Shown here piece by piece: positions 37,147-45,281 of a stretch of 64,000 nucleotides of DNA. The notes beneath the pieces were generated by a model. The model was not told the origin of the DNA, did no database searches, and saw nothing but the letters and a program-made list of their open reading frames with translations. A program made the translations under genes and the position numbers. Source of the DNA: G963662905 sp963676415 (GTDB taxonomy: Bacteria; Bacteroidota; Bacteroidia; Bacteroidales; WRLA01); assembly GCA_963676415.1 (NCBI GenBank), contig OY781097.1:2914001-2978000 (forward strand), given 5' to 3'. Each line of letters opens with the position of its first letter. The stretch's first letter is position 1.

Positions 37147-37355
37147 AGGTTATAGCAGGAGCACGGGTGCATCTCAATGAAATAAGCAGGCCGAGAAATG
37201 AGCGCGTATTGCCCAAAGTTCACAGTCAGGAAGATATGCAAAAACTATTGACAGGTATCGGTAACCTTAAGCACAAAGCTATCTTACTTTTAATGTACTC
37301 GTCAGGGATCAGGATCAGCGAGCTGATCCGCATGGAGAAAACGGATATCGATTTT

Positions 37356-37532
37356 AACCTGAATAATTCACAAAATATTCTATTGCGAGCACAAACCGCT
37401 GCAATAGAAAGGAATGCTATCTTTTTGGTGCTCAAAATAGCTACGGCTATTCCTGTGCGCCAAAAATCTGCGCTCCCTTTCTCTTATTGCGTTTTGCGCT
37501 CTCATGACGAAATTTCATGAATTAGTCAGGTT
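37356..37532. mobile_element. MITE-like insertion 2 in the recombinase gene
   Basis: 177 bp with terminal inverted repeats AACCTGAATAATTCACAAAA and AACCTGACTAATTCATGAAA; inner arms GCGAGCACAAACCGC / GCGTTTTGCGCTC are also loosely inverted. Exactly 59 codons long, but it brings an in-frame TGA at 37518. No clear target duplication. Confidence 0.75.
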
Positions 37533-37977
37533 GAGCGAAAATTGGTTTTTGTGCAAAAATCGAAAGGATATAAAGAGCGGTACACGATTTTATCAGATAA
37601 TGCCGCCCGGACCATCAAAGAATATGTGGCGGAATACAAACCTGAAAGGTATTTATTTGAGGGGCAATATGGGCACAAATATACCGATACCAGCATACGC
37701 AAGATATTAGCAAACAATGAAATACGAGCAGGTGTCAGTAAAAAGGGAGGACCGCATGTTTTGCGTCATTCTTTTGCCACACATTTGTTGGAGCAGGGTG
37801 TAGATTTGCGTTATATACAGGAATTGCTCGGTCATAACAGCAGCAAAACCACAGAGATTTATACGCATGTAAGCACCAAAGACCTTGGGCGGATCAAAAG
37901 TCCGGGAGATTTATTGGTCATTTAGTTGAAGATTGGAAAAGAATATCTATATTTGTTGAGAAACAAAGAAAAAGCAT

Positions 37978-38145
37978 ATGAAACCAGCATGCACCTATAC
38001 TTATTTTATTGAAATAAAGCCTGATAGGCAAACACCAACTTCGGACAAAGGCGATGTATTGGTAATTGGGGGTTCTTATATGCGGAAGTTGCCTGCAAGC
38101 ATAAGAAACGAAGTACCATATGGAAACACCAGAAGAAAGATTTAA
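37978..38145 (+). CDS. Possible small protein overlapping the next gene
   Basis: 55 codons, ATG 37978 to TAA 38143-38145, starting MKPACTYTYFIEIKPDRQT. The composition looks protein-like, but no family was recognised. Its end overlaps the start of the CxxC protein gene by 26 bases in another frame, which would allow coupling. It could equally be a truncated cassette gene or a chance frame. Confidence 0.3.
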   Translation: MKPACTYTYFIEIKPDRQTPTSDKGDVLVIGGSYMRKLPASIRNEVPYGNTRRKI

Positions 38146-38734
38146 TAAACTAAGGACAATATGTTGGAATAATGCGATAACAGCATTTGGAATCGCTTAT
38201 ATTTTTGACAAAAAAGCTCAAAGACATGGTTTTTATACAAACCTCTTAAAAGTATTTGGTATTGTTGTTCCTGTGGCAGTTGGTGCGACAGCTTTAGGTT
38301 ATGGAATGGATTCGAAAGTATTAAAAGCAATTATTGGATTGGCGATACCATTATCGATTCTACAATTAATATTTTCAGTTTTGGCAGTTGTGCATAAATG
38401 GGATGATGAACTTGCATATGCATTCGAAGCATCTCAAGACTTGAGTCTTTTATCTGATAGTTTTAAAAAACTTGGAAATCTGCCACCAGAAAACTATAAG
38501 GAGTTAGATGATAGATTTGAAATACTGAATTCGAGATTAAAAGCAAGAACCCAACAAAACTCAAAGCATAATATTAAGGAATGGGAATTGAGAATGGGAA
38601 TGAGATACGCTTTACGAGAGTTTCAAAGACCTTGTATTGGATGTAAAGAAACTCCTACCTCTATGAAATCAACAGATTGCGATATTTGCGGAAAATTTGA
38701 CAAGTCAATTAATTATAAAATATTTAAACCCTAA
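38120..38734 (+). CDS. Mobilome-type membrane protein with CxxCx(11)CxxC motif
   Basis: 204 residues. Two membrane helices lie near residues 40-62 and 70-95 (VFGIVVPVAVGATALGYG; AIIGLAIPLSILQLIFSVLAVV), a SLATT-like arrangement, followed by a helical region. The C-terminus has CIGC, 11 residues, CDIC, as in proteins named for the CxxCx(11)CxxC pattern that recur on mobile elements. SLATT-type proteins are suspected membrane effectors in conflict systems. It heads three close genes (gaps 3 and 11 bases). It is more AT-rich than the backbone. Confidence 0.7.
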   Translation: METPEERFNKLRTICWNNAITAFGIAYIFDKKAQRHGFYTNLLKVFGIVVPVAVGATALGYGMDSKVLKAIIGLAIPLSILQLIFSVLAVVHKWDDELAYAFEASQDLSLLSDSFKKLGNLPPENYKELDDRFEILNSRLKARTQQNSKHNIKEWELRMGMRYALREFQRPCIGCKETPTSMKSTDCDICGKFDKSINYKIFKP

Positions 38735-38737
38735 AAA

Positions 38738-38926
38738 ATGGAAAAAAGTACAATTAAAGTTATCAAAGGATACTCTGAACTTTCATATGACGAAAGAAAA
38801 GAAGTTCGTGAATTTATTGAACGATACGAAAGAGAAGAGTACGAAAAAAGAAAGCCAATTATTAAAAGTTTATGTGAAAGCTTAGGCCCACTTGACACAA
38901 ATACTTGTCCTTGTTGTGGAAAATAA
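38738..38926 (+). CDS. Small protein with C-terminal CxxC knuckle
   Basis: 62 residues, highly charged and helical (SYDERKEVREFIERYEREEYEKRK), ending TCPCCGK, a single CxxC that could bind zinc with a partner. It lies 3 bases after the CxxCx(11)CxxC membrane protein, so the two are very probably made together. No family recognised. The ATG at 38738 is chosen because it fits the spacing. Confidence 0.6.
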   Translation: MEKSTIKVIKGYSELSYDERKEVREFIERYEREEYEKRKPIIKSLCESLGPLDTNTCPCCGK

Positions 38927-38937
38927 AAACAAAAGTT

Positions 38938-39345
38938 ATGGATGATAATGCATTAAACTATGAATACTTAATTAGACGTGCTCATCAATGTGGACGTTAT
39001 GGAGTTCAAGGCGCAGATGCCGATACTTTTAGAAGACTTCAAAGAAATGCTCATATGTATTTTTCCGAAAAAGAATCGTCAGAAAAAGGAACAGAGCGAC
39101 TAACTAATCAAAAGATTGAAGACTTATTATCGAAATATTTGATAAGTGCTGGTGAAGTTTCAGCTTATATTAAGACTGCTACTGATAAGGTAAAAAAGCA
39201 GTATGATTCAAAACTGACAGACGAGCAATATAACGAACTTGAAGATGTTGAAGTTTTGTTAATTGAACCTGACTTTGAAAAAATAAATGAAGCTATAAAA
39301 AGAGCTGAAAAAGTAATGTTGGAAATTGAATTATATCCGAAATAG
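38938..39345 (+). CDS. Hypothetical helical protein, third gene of the CxxC cassette
   Basis: 135 residues from ATG 38938; in-frame codons upstream overlap the preceding gene. Predicted all helical, acidic and lysine-rich, starting MDDNALNYEYLIRRAHQCGRYGVQGADADTFRRLQRNAHMYF-like, without known motifs. It ends 10 bases before an attC-like site, so it closes a three-gene unit. Function unknown; co-action with the two upstream genes is inferred from spacing. Confidence 0.6.
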   Translation: MDDNALNYEYLIRRAHQCGRYGVQGADADTFRRLQRNAHMYFSEKESSEKGTERLTNQKIEDLLSKYLISAGEVSAYIKTATDKVKKQYDSKLTDEQYNELEDVEVLLIEPDFEKINEAIKRAEKVMLEIELYPK

Positions 39346-39355
39346 AAATGCCAGC

Positions 39356-39482
39356 AGGCAACATTTTGTATAAGTAATGGCAGGTAAAGTGCTAAACATC
39401 AAGGTTTGTAGCCCGCATAAACTGCGTAGCGGTTTGACAGGAAAGAAGCCCGCAATCTGCCACTACTCATACAATTTACCGT
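39356..39482 (+). other. attC-like site 1, interrupted by an IS element
   Basis: Starts near AGGCAAC. TTGTATAAGTAATGGCAG on the left pairs with CTGCCACTACTCATACAA on the right, the imperfect long palindrome expected of an attC. The right end CCGT continues across the IS at 41180 as CCGTTGGGG, giving a GTTRRRY-like core with one mismatch. A close relative is at 50986-51117. Confidence 0.6.
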
Positions 39483-41179
39483 CAGACTGTCTAAAAACCT
39501 TGATAACTTCATGCAGTATTGTTGAAAACAACGAAGTCGATAATTAGTATAAAGCAGTGTTATTTAGTATCTTCATATCATGAAATATATCGAAGGAACA
39601 GACCGCAGCCAAACCGCCCTTTTTCCGGTATCGCTCGACCAAGCCATTGAGCCACATAATGAAGTGCGCATTATTGACCTTTTTGTGGCCAGCCTCAATA
39701 TTGAGGAAATGGGCTTTAGGACCGGACATCAGGAAAACGGCCGGCCGGCATACCACCCCAAGGACCTATTGAAGATCTACATATACGGCTATATGAACCG
39801 CACAAGGTCTTCGCGAGAACTTGAAAAAGAATGCAAACGGAACATTGAGCTCATGTGGCTTGTCAAATGCCTTGCCCCCGACCACAATACCATTTCCAAT
39901 TTCAGGCGCGACAACCCCAGGGCCATCAGGGAAGTGTTCCGGCAAACAGTAAGTATTGCCAAAAACTTTGATCTGATCGGGGGAAAGCTACTGGCAGGCG
40001 ACAGCACCAAAGTCCGCGCCCAGAACAGCAAAAAGAACAACTACAACCAGAAGAAAGTGAAGCGTCACCTGGAGTATATCGAAAAAAAGCTGGATCAGTA
40101 CCAGGAGCAACTGTCCGAAGCCGATGGCGACAGCCAGGCACAAATCCAGGCAGAGATAGAAAAGCAAGAAGGGCGCAAACAGTTTTACCGCGATATCCAA
40201 CAGCAACTGGATGAAAGCGGTCAGCCACAAGTTTCCACCAGCGATCCGGAAAGCCGGCAAATGATCACCCGCAACAACATAACCGAAGTGGCCTACAGCA
40301 TCCAGACAACAGTTGACGGAAAAAACAAGCTTCCCATTGATTATAAAGTTACCAACCAAAACGACAGCAAGGCCATGGGGCCGATGCTCAGGCGTGCCAA
40401 AGCCATTATCGGGCACAATGATTTTACTGCCCTTTACGATAAAGGATACCATACCGGAAGCGAATTTGCCATTGCCGACCGATTGGGCATCCAAACCCTT
40501 GTTGCCATCCCGGCCATTTCCGGGGCATCGAAAGCACCAACCCCCGAATATGATGTACAAAATTTTGAATATAGTCCCGGCAAAGATTGCTACACCTGTC
40601 CTCAGGGGCAAGAGCTCTATTCAAATGGCACCTGGTATTATGCCAGCAAGAAGGCCTACCGCTTCCGTCAGTTCAAGACCCCTAAATGCAAAACCTGTCC
40701 TGCGCAGCATTTATGCACCAAATCAAAGATTAATGGGAAAATAGTACAGCGCAGCGAATTCACCAAAAACATAGAAGCCAACAAAGAAAGGATGATCAAC
40801 AATGAGAGGGCTTACAAAAAGCGGCAGGCCATAGTGGAGCACCCATACGGCACAATAAAAAGGCAGTGGGGTTTTGGATATATTATGACCAAAAAGGGTA
40901 TAAAACGAGCCAGTGCCGATGTTGGCTTGGTGTTTATTTCTTATAATTTACGTCGTTTGATCAATATTCTGGGCGCAAAAGCTTTCGGGGAGTGGCTGGC
41001 CGCTTTTTTCGGTCATATAATGGCCATTTTGGAAGCCACAGGCCGGTTTTCCGGACAGCTAAAACAGAGCTTGATTTATAATGCAAACAAAAAAAAAGAT
41101 CGTCACATGGCAGATATTTGCTAATTTTAGCACTTCATGACGGCTGGACGGAGAAAAACGAAGGTTTTTAGACGGACTG
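39483..41179 (+). mobile_element. IS1182-like insertion sequence
   Basis: 1697 bp. Ends CAGACTGTCTAAAAACCTT and, inverted, CAGTCCGTCTAAAAACCTT match at 17 of 19 bases. Both ends are flanked by CCGT (39479-39482 and 41180-41183), a 4-bp target duplication. One transposase gene fills it. The element is complete and could be active. Confidence 0.92.
39580..41124 (+). CDS. IS1182-family transposase
   Basis: 514 residues, full length. N-terminal domain with GRPAYHPKDLLKIYIYGYMNRTRSSRELE and LVKCLAPDHNTISNFRR; DDE catalytic residues in LLAGDSTKVRAQNSKKNNY, LYDKGYHTGSE and VEHPYGTIKRQWGFGY. A central cysteine cluster (CYTCPQGQEL ... CKTCPAQHLC) is usual in this family. It cuts and joins the element ends at the nucleus-free DNA level, acting in cis on its inverted repeats. 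Base composition is more GC-rich than the cassettes around it, which fits a separate origin. Confidence 0.93.
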   Translation: MKYIEGTDRSQTALFPVSLDQAIEPHNEVRIIDLFVASLNIEEMGFRTGHQENGRPAYHPKDLLKIYIYGYMNRTRSSRELEKECKRNIELMWLVKCLAPDHNTISNFRRDNPRAIREVFRQTVSIAKNFDLIGGKLLAGDSTKVRAQNSKKNNYNQKKVKRHLEYIEKKLDQYQEQLSEADGDSQAQIQAEIEKQEGRKQFYRDIQQQLDESGQPQVSTSDPESRQMITRNNITEVAYSIQTTVDGKNKLPIDYKVTNQNDSKAMGPMLRRAKAIIGHNDFTALYDKGYHTGSEFAIADRLGIQTLVAIPAISGASKAPTPEYDVQNFEYSPGKDCYTCPQGQELYSNGTWYYASKKAYRFRQFKTPKCKTCPAQHLCTKSKINGKIVQRSEFTKNIEANKERMINNERAYKKRQAIVEHPYGTIKRQWGFGYIMTKKGIKRASADVGLVFISYNLRRLINILGAKAFGEWLAAFFGHIMAILEATGRFSGQLKQSLIYNANKKKDRHMADIC

Positions 41180-41414
41180 CCGTTGGGGGTAATGCTGCGA
41201 AACGATAGTAACAATGAAAAAACATAAGGTAAACAGATTAGAAAGCCAGCGCACAAATAGCACATTTGTTTTTTGCCAACACGCGAAAAAGCCGACCGAG
41301 AAAAAATCAAAAGAGCTATTTTTTGCCCACGCGCGAGAATAATTATAAATTAGTGTTTTAAAAATGAAATCTTGATTGGTTTTTGTTAAATTAAGAATAA
41401 TTAAAATTTTAAAT

Positions 41415-42842
41415 ATGCATTTTATAGACTGGATCGTTATTTCAATTTACCTTGTACTGTTGGTACTTGTAGTGCTTAGATCAAGAGTAAAAGGTATGAC
41501 AATGAAGTTCTTTGCTATTGACAAACAAAGAACAACAAGTTTGTTAGTTTTTGCTACACTTTCAGCCTCATTTATTGGACCAGGCTACACACTAGGACTT
41601 ACAGAACAAGGATATCAAACAGGACTTCTATTTTTCTTCGTTTATTTAGGCTTTACAATTCAAACAATCCTGATCGGAATCTTTGTTGCACCAAAATTAC
41701 GTAACTACGTAGGAGCATATACTGTAGGTGATATTTTAGGATTCCATTATGGTAAAATATCGAGAGTCTTCACAGGTTTGATTTCTATGTTATATTGTGC
41801 TGGAATTGTTGGTATAGTTGCTAAAGTATCAGGCCTTTTATTGGAAGGGACATTGGGTATCCCATTCTTTTGGGGAGTTATTGTTAGCACCATAATAGTA
41901 GTCCTTTATTCAACTCTTGGGGGTATGAGAACTGTTCTCTTTACAGATATGTTCCAGTTTTCTATGCTAACATTAGCGGTATCCTTATTTTGTATTACAA
42001 TCTTTATTAAAGCTCCAGGAGTAGATGTCATAGTTTCTAATTTGCCACAAAGTTTCAACAATCCATTTAACGGAATTACATGGATTCATTTTACTGGATT
42101 ATTTGCGGGCTTTTTTCTTGGAGAGACATTGGTGCCACCATACACTAATAGAGCATTTGTTTCAAAAGACAGCAAAAGTGCAAAGAAAGGATTTATTTGG
42201 GCAGGAGCTTTTAGCTTGTTTTGGTTTGCAATGGTAATTTCGATTGGAATATTTGCAAAAGCTTTATTCCCAGAAATTAATCCTAGTGATTCATTTATTG
42301 CAATGGCAAATAACTATTTGCCAATAGGATTGCTTGGTTTCTTAATGGTCGCCATTATCAGTATAATTATGTCAACACAAGACTCATATCTAAACGCAGC
42401 ATCAGTTTCATTTATTCGAGATATTTATGAAACTTTCCGAAAAGGTAAGACAGATAAAGACCTTTTACTTTATAGTAAAATTACCACATTCATCATTGGA
42501 ATACTAGGAATACTTTTCGCTTTACAGGGAACAGGTATTATTGACGCACTATTATTGAATTATACCTTCTGGGCACCAACTGTTGTATTACCAATGATTA
42601 TAGCAATTCTAATGCCTTCTAAAGTGAAACCGATTGCAGGATTAGTTTCAATAATTTGTGGTATTGTTGGAGTTGCCATCTGGGAATGGATTTTGAACAA
42701 TCCTATTGGAATTCAATCATTATTAGTAGGTATTGTGTCAAATCAAATTGGTTTTTGGATAACTCAACTATTAGCAAGTTCAAAAATTGATAGTCATTTA
42801 CTTGAACCTAGTTCAGGTTGTAATAAAATAGTTAAAAACTAA
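41415..42842 (+). CDS. Sodium:solute symporter
   Basis: 475 residues from ATG 41415; in-frame codons from 41376 are outside a plausible leader. About 13 membrane helices. LSASFIGPGYTLGLTEQGYQTG and ETLVPPYTNRAFVSKDSKSAKKGFIWAG are typical of the SSS family (proline/pantothenate/sugar symporters with a LeuT fold), as is STQDSYLNAASVSFIRDIYE near residue 340. It should couple uptake of a small solute to sodium entry at the inner membrane. It is the first gene of a five-gene unit and lies 230 bases after the IS. The substrate is unknown. Confidence 0.87.
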   Translation: MHFIDWIVISIYLVLLVLVVLRSRVKGMTMKFFAIDKQRTTSLLVFATLSASFIGPGYTLGLTEQGYQTGLLFFFVYLGFTIQTILIGIFVAPKLRNYVGAYTVGDILGFHYGKISRVFTGLISMLYCAGIVGIVAKVSGLLLEGTLGIPFFWGVIVSTIIVVLYSTLGGMRTVLFTDMFQFSMLTLAVSLFCITIFIKAPGVDVIVSNLPQSFNNPFNGITWIHFTGLFAGFFLGETLVPPYTNRAFVSKDSKSAKKGFIWAGAFSLFWFAMVISIGIFAKALFPEINPSDSFIAMANNYLPIGLLGFLMVAIISIIMSTQDSYLNAASVSFIRDIYETFRKGKTDKDLLLYSKITTFIIGILGILFALQGTGIIDALLLNYTFWAPTVVLPMIIAILMPSKVKPIAGLVSIICGIVGVAIWEWILNNPIGIQSLLVGIVSNQIGFWITQLLASSKIDSHLLEPSSGCNKIVKN

Positions 42843-42846
42843 AATC

Positions 42847-42954
42847 ATGGATTATTTTTTGCATCTAGCAACATTGGCATTCCCAATAGCGTCAGTTTGT
42901 TTAGTACTATTAGTTCTCTTTGAGTATGTTAAATTCTTAAGAGATAAGAATTAA
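42847..42954 (+). CDS. 35-residue membrane peptide beside the symporter
   Basis: ATG 42847 to TAA 42954. MDYFLHLATLAFPIASVCLV followed by LLVLFEYVKFLRDKN: one hydrophobic helix then a short basic tail. It starts 4 bases after the symporter stop and ends 11 bases before the next gene. Small single-helix subunits accompany several SSS transporters, so an accessory-subunit role is likely but inferred. Confidence 0.65.
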   Translation: MDYFLHLATLAFPIASVCLVLLVLFEYVKFLRDKN

Positions 42955-42965
42955 TTAAATTGAAA

Positions 42966-43853
42966 ATGGATACAACTAACTTTGATGAATTAAAAAAGCA
43001 TATTCGAAGATATGCTTTTGACACGAATAAGGTAATATTGAATTGTGGCCATTTTATGCTATTCACTATTAAAGAGTATCAAAACAGAGTGTTTACAAGT
43101 ATTATTGGCGAAACTTCAAATGACCTCATTAATAACTACATCCTGAAGAACTTTGGAGATTTTTCAAATCAAACTTTCAAAATGGGAACTGAACTTTACA
43201 GACAATTTACTATGTCTGGTAAAGACTGCTATCTAACACTTTTGGTAAATGACTGGCAAAAAATTGAAAAAGATACTGAACGTTCAAGGTCTGAACCAAA
43301 TAAATATCGACAGGCCTTCTATAATGATTTCAAACAACCACCTAAGATTTACAAACGCATTCTAAGCAATTCACAGCTAGAAAATATTCAATGGATTGGG
43401 GACAATGAAGATGACTTCTTTTTCTATAGAGAAACAAGACTGAGAGATAGATTCAAACGTAAGCTTAAAAATTTATCAAGTAGTCAATTTTTTGCATTGG
43501 ATCAACAGCAATGTTTAACAAGTTGTAGTGAATTTGAACATAATACTGAATTAAATTCATATTACCATGTTTCAACTAATAGCGGTATTAAGAAAATTGC
43601 TGAGAATGGCAAAGTCGGATGTGCAGGAGAAGTTACTCAATTGATTTCCGAAATAGATGCAAAAGAAAAGGATGCATTACTGATTAATATATTACCCTAT
43701 TCTTGTTCGGAATCTGTAAACTTAGGTACTGAAATGGCTATAGAAATAAACCCTGATCTAAATTTGAGGATGATAAATATTTTCCCAAGAGACAATAACA
43801 TTCCAACTTCAATGATAATGATCAAAAATTATACACCTGTCTGTTGTGAATAA
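42966..43853 (+). CDS. Unknown cytoplasmic protein of the symporter/radical-SAM cassette
   Basis: 295 residues from ATG 42966. No signal peptide or membrane helix. It contains nine or ten cysteines, including LNCGHF, CLTSCSEF, VGCAG, YSCSES and a terminal VCCE, which is many for a cytoplasmic protein and could mean metal or cofactor binding. No family recognised. The stop overlaps the start of the radical SAM gene by 8 bases, so the two proteins are probably made in step. It may be the substrate-binding or partner protein of that enzyme; this is inference. Confidence 0.65.
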   Translation: MDTTNFDELKKHIRRYAFDTNKVILNCGHFMLFTIKEYQNRVFTSIIGETSNDLINNYILKNFGDFSNQTFKMGTELYRQFTMSGKDCYLTLLVNDWQKIEKDTERSRSEPNKYRQAFYNDFKQPPKIYKRILSNSQLENIQWIGDNEDDFFFYRETRLRDRFKRKLKNLSSSQFFALDQQQCLTSCSEFEHNTELNSYYHVSTNSGIKKIAENGKVGCAGEVTQLISEIDAKEKDALLINILPYSCSESVNLGTEMAIEINPDLNLRMINIFPRDNNIPTSMIMIKNYTPVCCE

Positions 43854-45276
43854 GTCAAGAAATATAAACAAAGTTATGCTTGTATTTCCTCCATCATCGC
43901 TCAATGGGGTTGGGATGGAGAATAGTTTTATTCCAAATGGGATTTTATCAATTGCCGGTTATCTTCGACTGAATCTTCCTGAAATTGAAATAAAAGTTGT
44001 TGATGGTTCTGTAACTAACAATGAAGAAATAGTTGATGAAATTTACAATTTTACTCCAGACATTGTTGGTTTAAGTGTTTTATTAGGCAATTACAAGAGT
44101 GCAAAAATCCTTCTCAGCGAAGCAAAAAAAATTGGAGCAATTACAGTTCTTGGAAATCATCATGCAAAATACTTAATCAAGCTTTTAAAATATAATCCTT
44201 CATTCAGCCTAGATAATGTTGATTTTTTAATAAATGGGAAAAGAGGTGAAGATAGTTTTCTAGAACTAATTATTGCAATTGAAAAAGGTGAAAACACTTT
44301 TAATATTCCCCAAGTTGGTGTTATAGATGAAGGGGGCTTTGTGTTCAATAAATATCCAAATAAATTAAAAAAACTTCCTGACAGAATAGAACCCGATCTC
44401 TCTTTTGTTAATAACTTTTCTAAGTATTTTAGGGCTTACAGTAGAATATTCAAAAACTTTCATAACGATGTTGAAATAAGACCTATCAACATAAATTTTA
44501 TTGAAGGATGCCATCAGGGCTGTAATGAACCATGTATTTATTGCTGCCTAAAGGATCACCAAATGGATTATTTACATCCTGAAGACTACTGGGAAAGGAT
44601 TAGTTTGCTAATTGATAAAGGTTTTAACTACTTTTTTGAGACTTGTAATAGTTTGTCATCTCTTCAATATGAAATATACAATGGATCAAACTATCTTGAA
44701 TGCCTATCTAAAACAATACCCACAAATCTAAAGGGAAAGTTCGGAATGATGGTTTACGCAAGAGCAAATGAAATTAATGAATCATCGCTAAAAGCCTTTA
44801 AGGAAATTGGAGTACACAGGGTAATATTTGGCTTTGATTCAGGAGACAACACAGTTTTGAAAACAGGTATAAAAAAACAAGGAATTAATTCTTCTGATAA
44901 CATAAAAGCAGCAAAAATACTTGACAAGGAAGAAATACAAACCTATGCATGTTATGTTCCGGGGAGTAAATCAGAAACTTATGAAAGTTTGGAAAATTCA
45001 TATTTGCAAATTCAAGAACTGCTTTCCTTAAAAAACACAAGTGTAATTGAATTTACTTCACTAGCACCAATGCCTGGTAGTATTGCATGGAAAGAGATTT
45101 GTAAAGATTATGAAAGTTTGCATGGTATAAATGATGAAATAAATATTACAGATTTGGCAAAGACATGGATTGATTTAAAAGTTAAAAATGTTTCATGGGA
45201 ATTAATTCAAGAGTACAAATACAAAATAGAAAATCTCACCATCTCTAATAACAAAGTGTTTGGTGGTTATTACTAA
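43846..45276 (+). CDS. B12-binding-domain radical SAM enzyme
   Basis: 476 residues from GTG 43846. The N-terminal 150 residues have the Rossmann layout of B12-binding radical SAM proteins (VMLVFPPSS, GILSIAGYLR, DIVGLSVLLG), but the DxHxxG cobalamin-ligand motif is not seen. The radical SAM core has CNEPCIYC (Cys226, 230, 233; CX3CX2C) after NFIEGCHQG, then FGFDSGDNTVLKTGIKKQ and CYVPGSKSETYESLENS. It should bind a 4Fe-4S cluster and S-adenosylmethionine. Possible reactions include methylation or ring formation on a small molecule or protein. Third enzyme-like gene of the cassette; overlaps its neighbour upstream by 8 bases. Confidence 0.85.
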   Translation: MNKSRNINKVMLVFPPSSLNGVGMENSFIPNGILSIAGYLRLNLPEIEIKVVDGSVTNNEEIVDEIYNFTPDIVGLSVLLGNYKSAKILLSEAKKIGAITVLGNHHAKYLIKLLKYNPSFSLDNVDFLINGKRGEDSFLELIIAIEKGENTFNIPQVGVIDEGGFVFNKYPNKLKKLPDRIEPDLSFVNNFSKYFRAYSRIFKNFHNDVEIRPININFIEGCHQGCNEPCIYCCLKDHQMDYLHPEDYWERISLLIDKGFNYFFETCNSLSSLQYEIYNGSNYLECLSKTIPTNLKGKFGMMVYARANEINESSLKAFKEIGVHRVIFGFDSGDNTVLKTGIKKQGINSSDNIKAAKILDKEEIQTYACYVPGSKSETYESLENSYLQIQELLSLKNTSVIEFTSLAPMPGSIAWKEICKDYESLHGINDEINITDLAKTWIDLKVKNVSWELIQEYKYKIENLTISNNKVFGGYY

Positions 45277-45281
45277 TTTAT

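Larger units (their letters stand above)
36149..37925 (+). pseudogene. Tyrosine recombinase, disrupted by two small insertions
   Basis: Three pieces make one gene. 36149-36998 encodes a long N-terminal region ending in a SAM-like core-binding domain (YNYAENTIQIYYNMV ... ASTINQSINAIKLYY). 37147-37355 continues KVIAGARVHLNEISRPRNERVLPKV and MYSSGIRISELIRMEK (catalytic arginine). 37533-37925 holds the box with HVLRHSFATHLLEQG, LGHNSSKTTEIYTHVS and the C-terminal RIKSPGDLL (His, Arg, His, Tyr). Removing 36999-37146 (148 bp) and 37356-37532 (177 bp) restores one open frame of about 483 codons. It lacks the extra segment that marks integron integrases. As it stands it should be inactive. Confidence 0.85.

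Noticed and set aside
36149..37925. Recombinase as the integron integrase of the array
   Set aside because: It lacks the extra segment between the second and third conserved boxes that marks IntI (PERYLFEGQYGHKYTD runs straight into the next box), and it is broken. A past role cannot be excluded.
39988..40611. 207-codon minus-strand frame in the IS element
   Set aside because: Antisense shadow of the transposase without a known domain.
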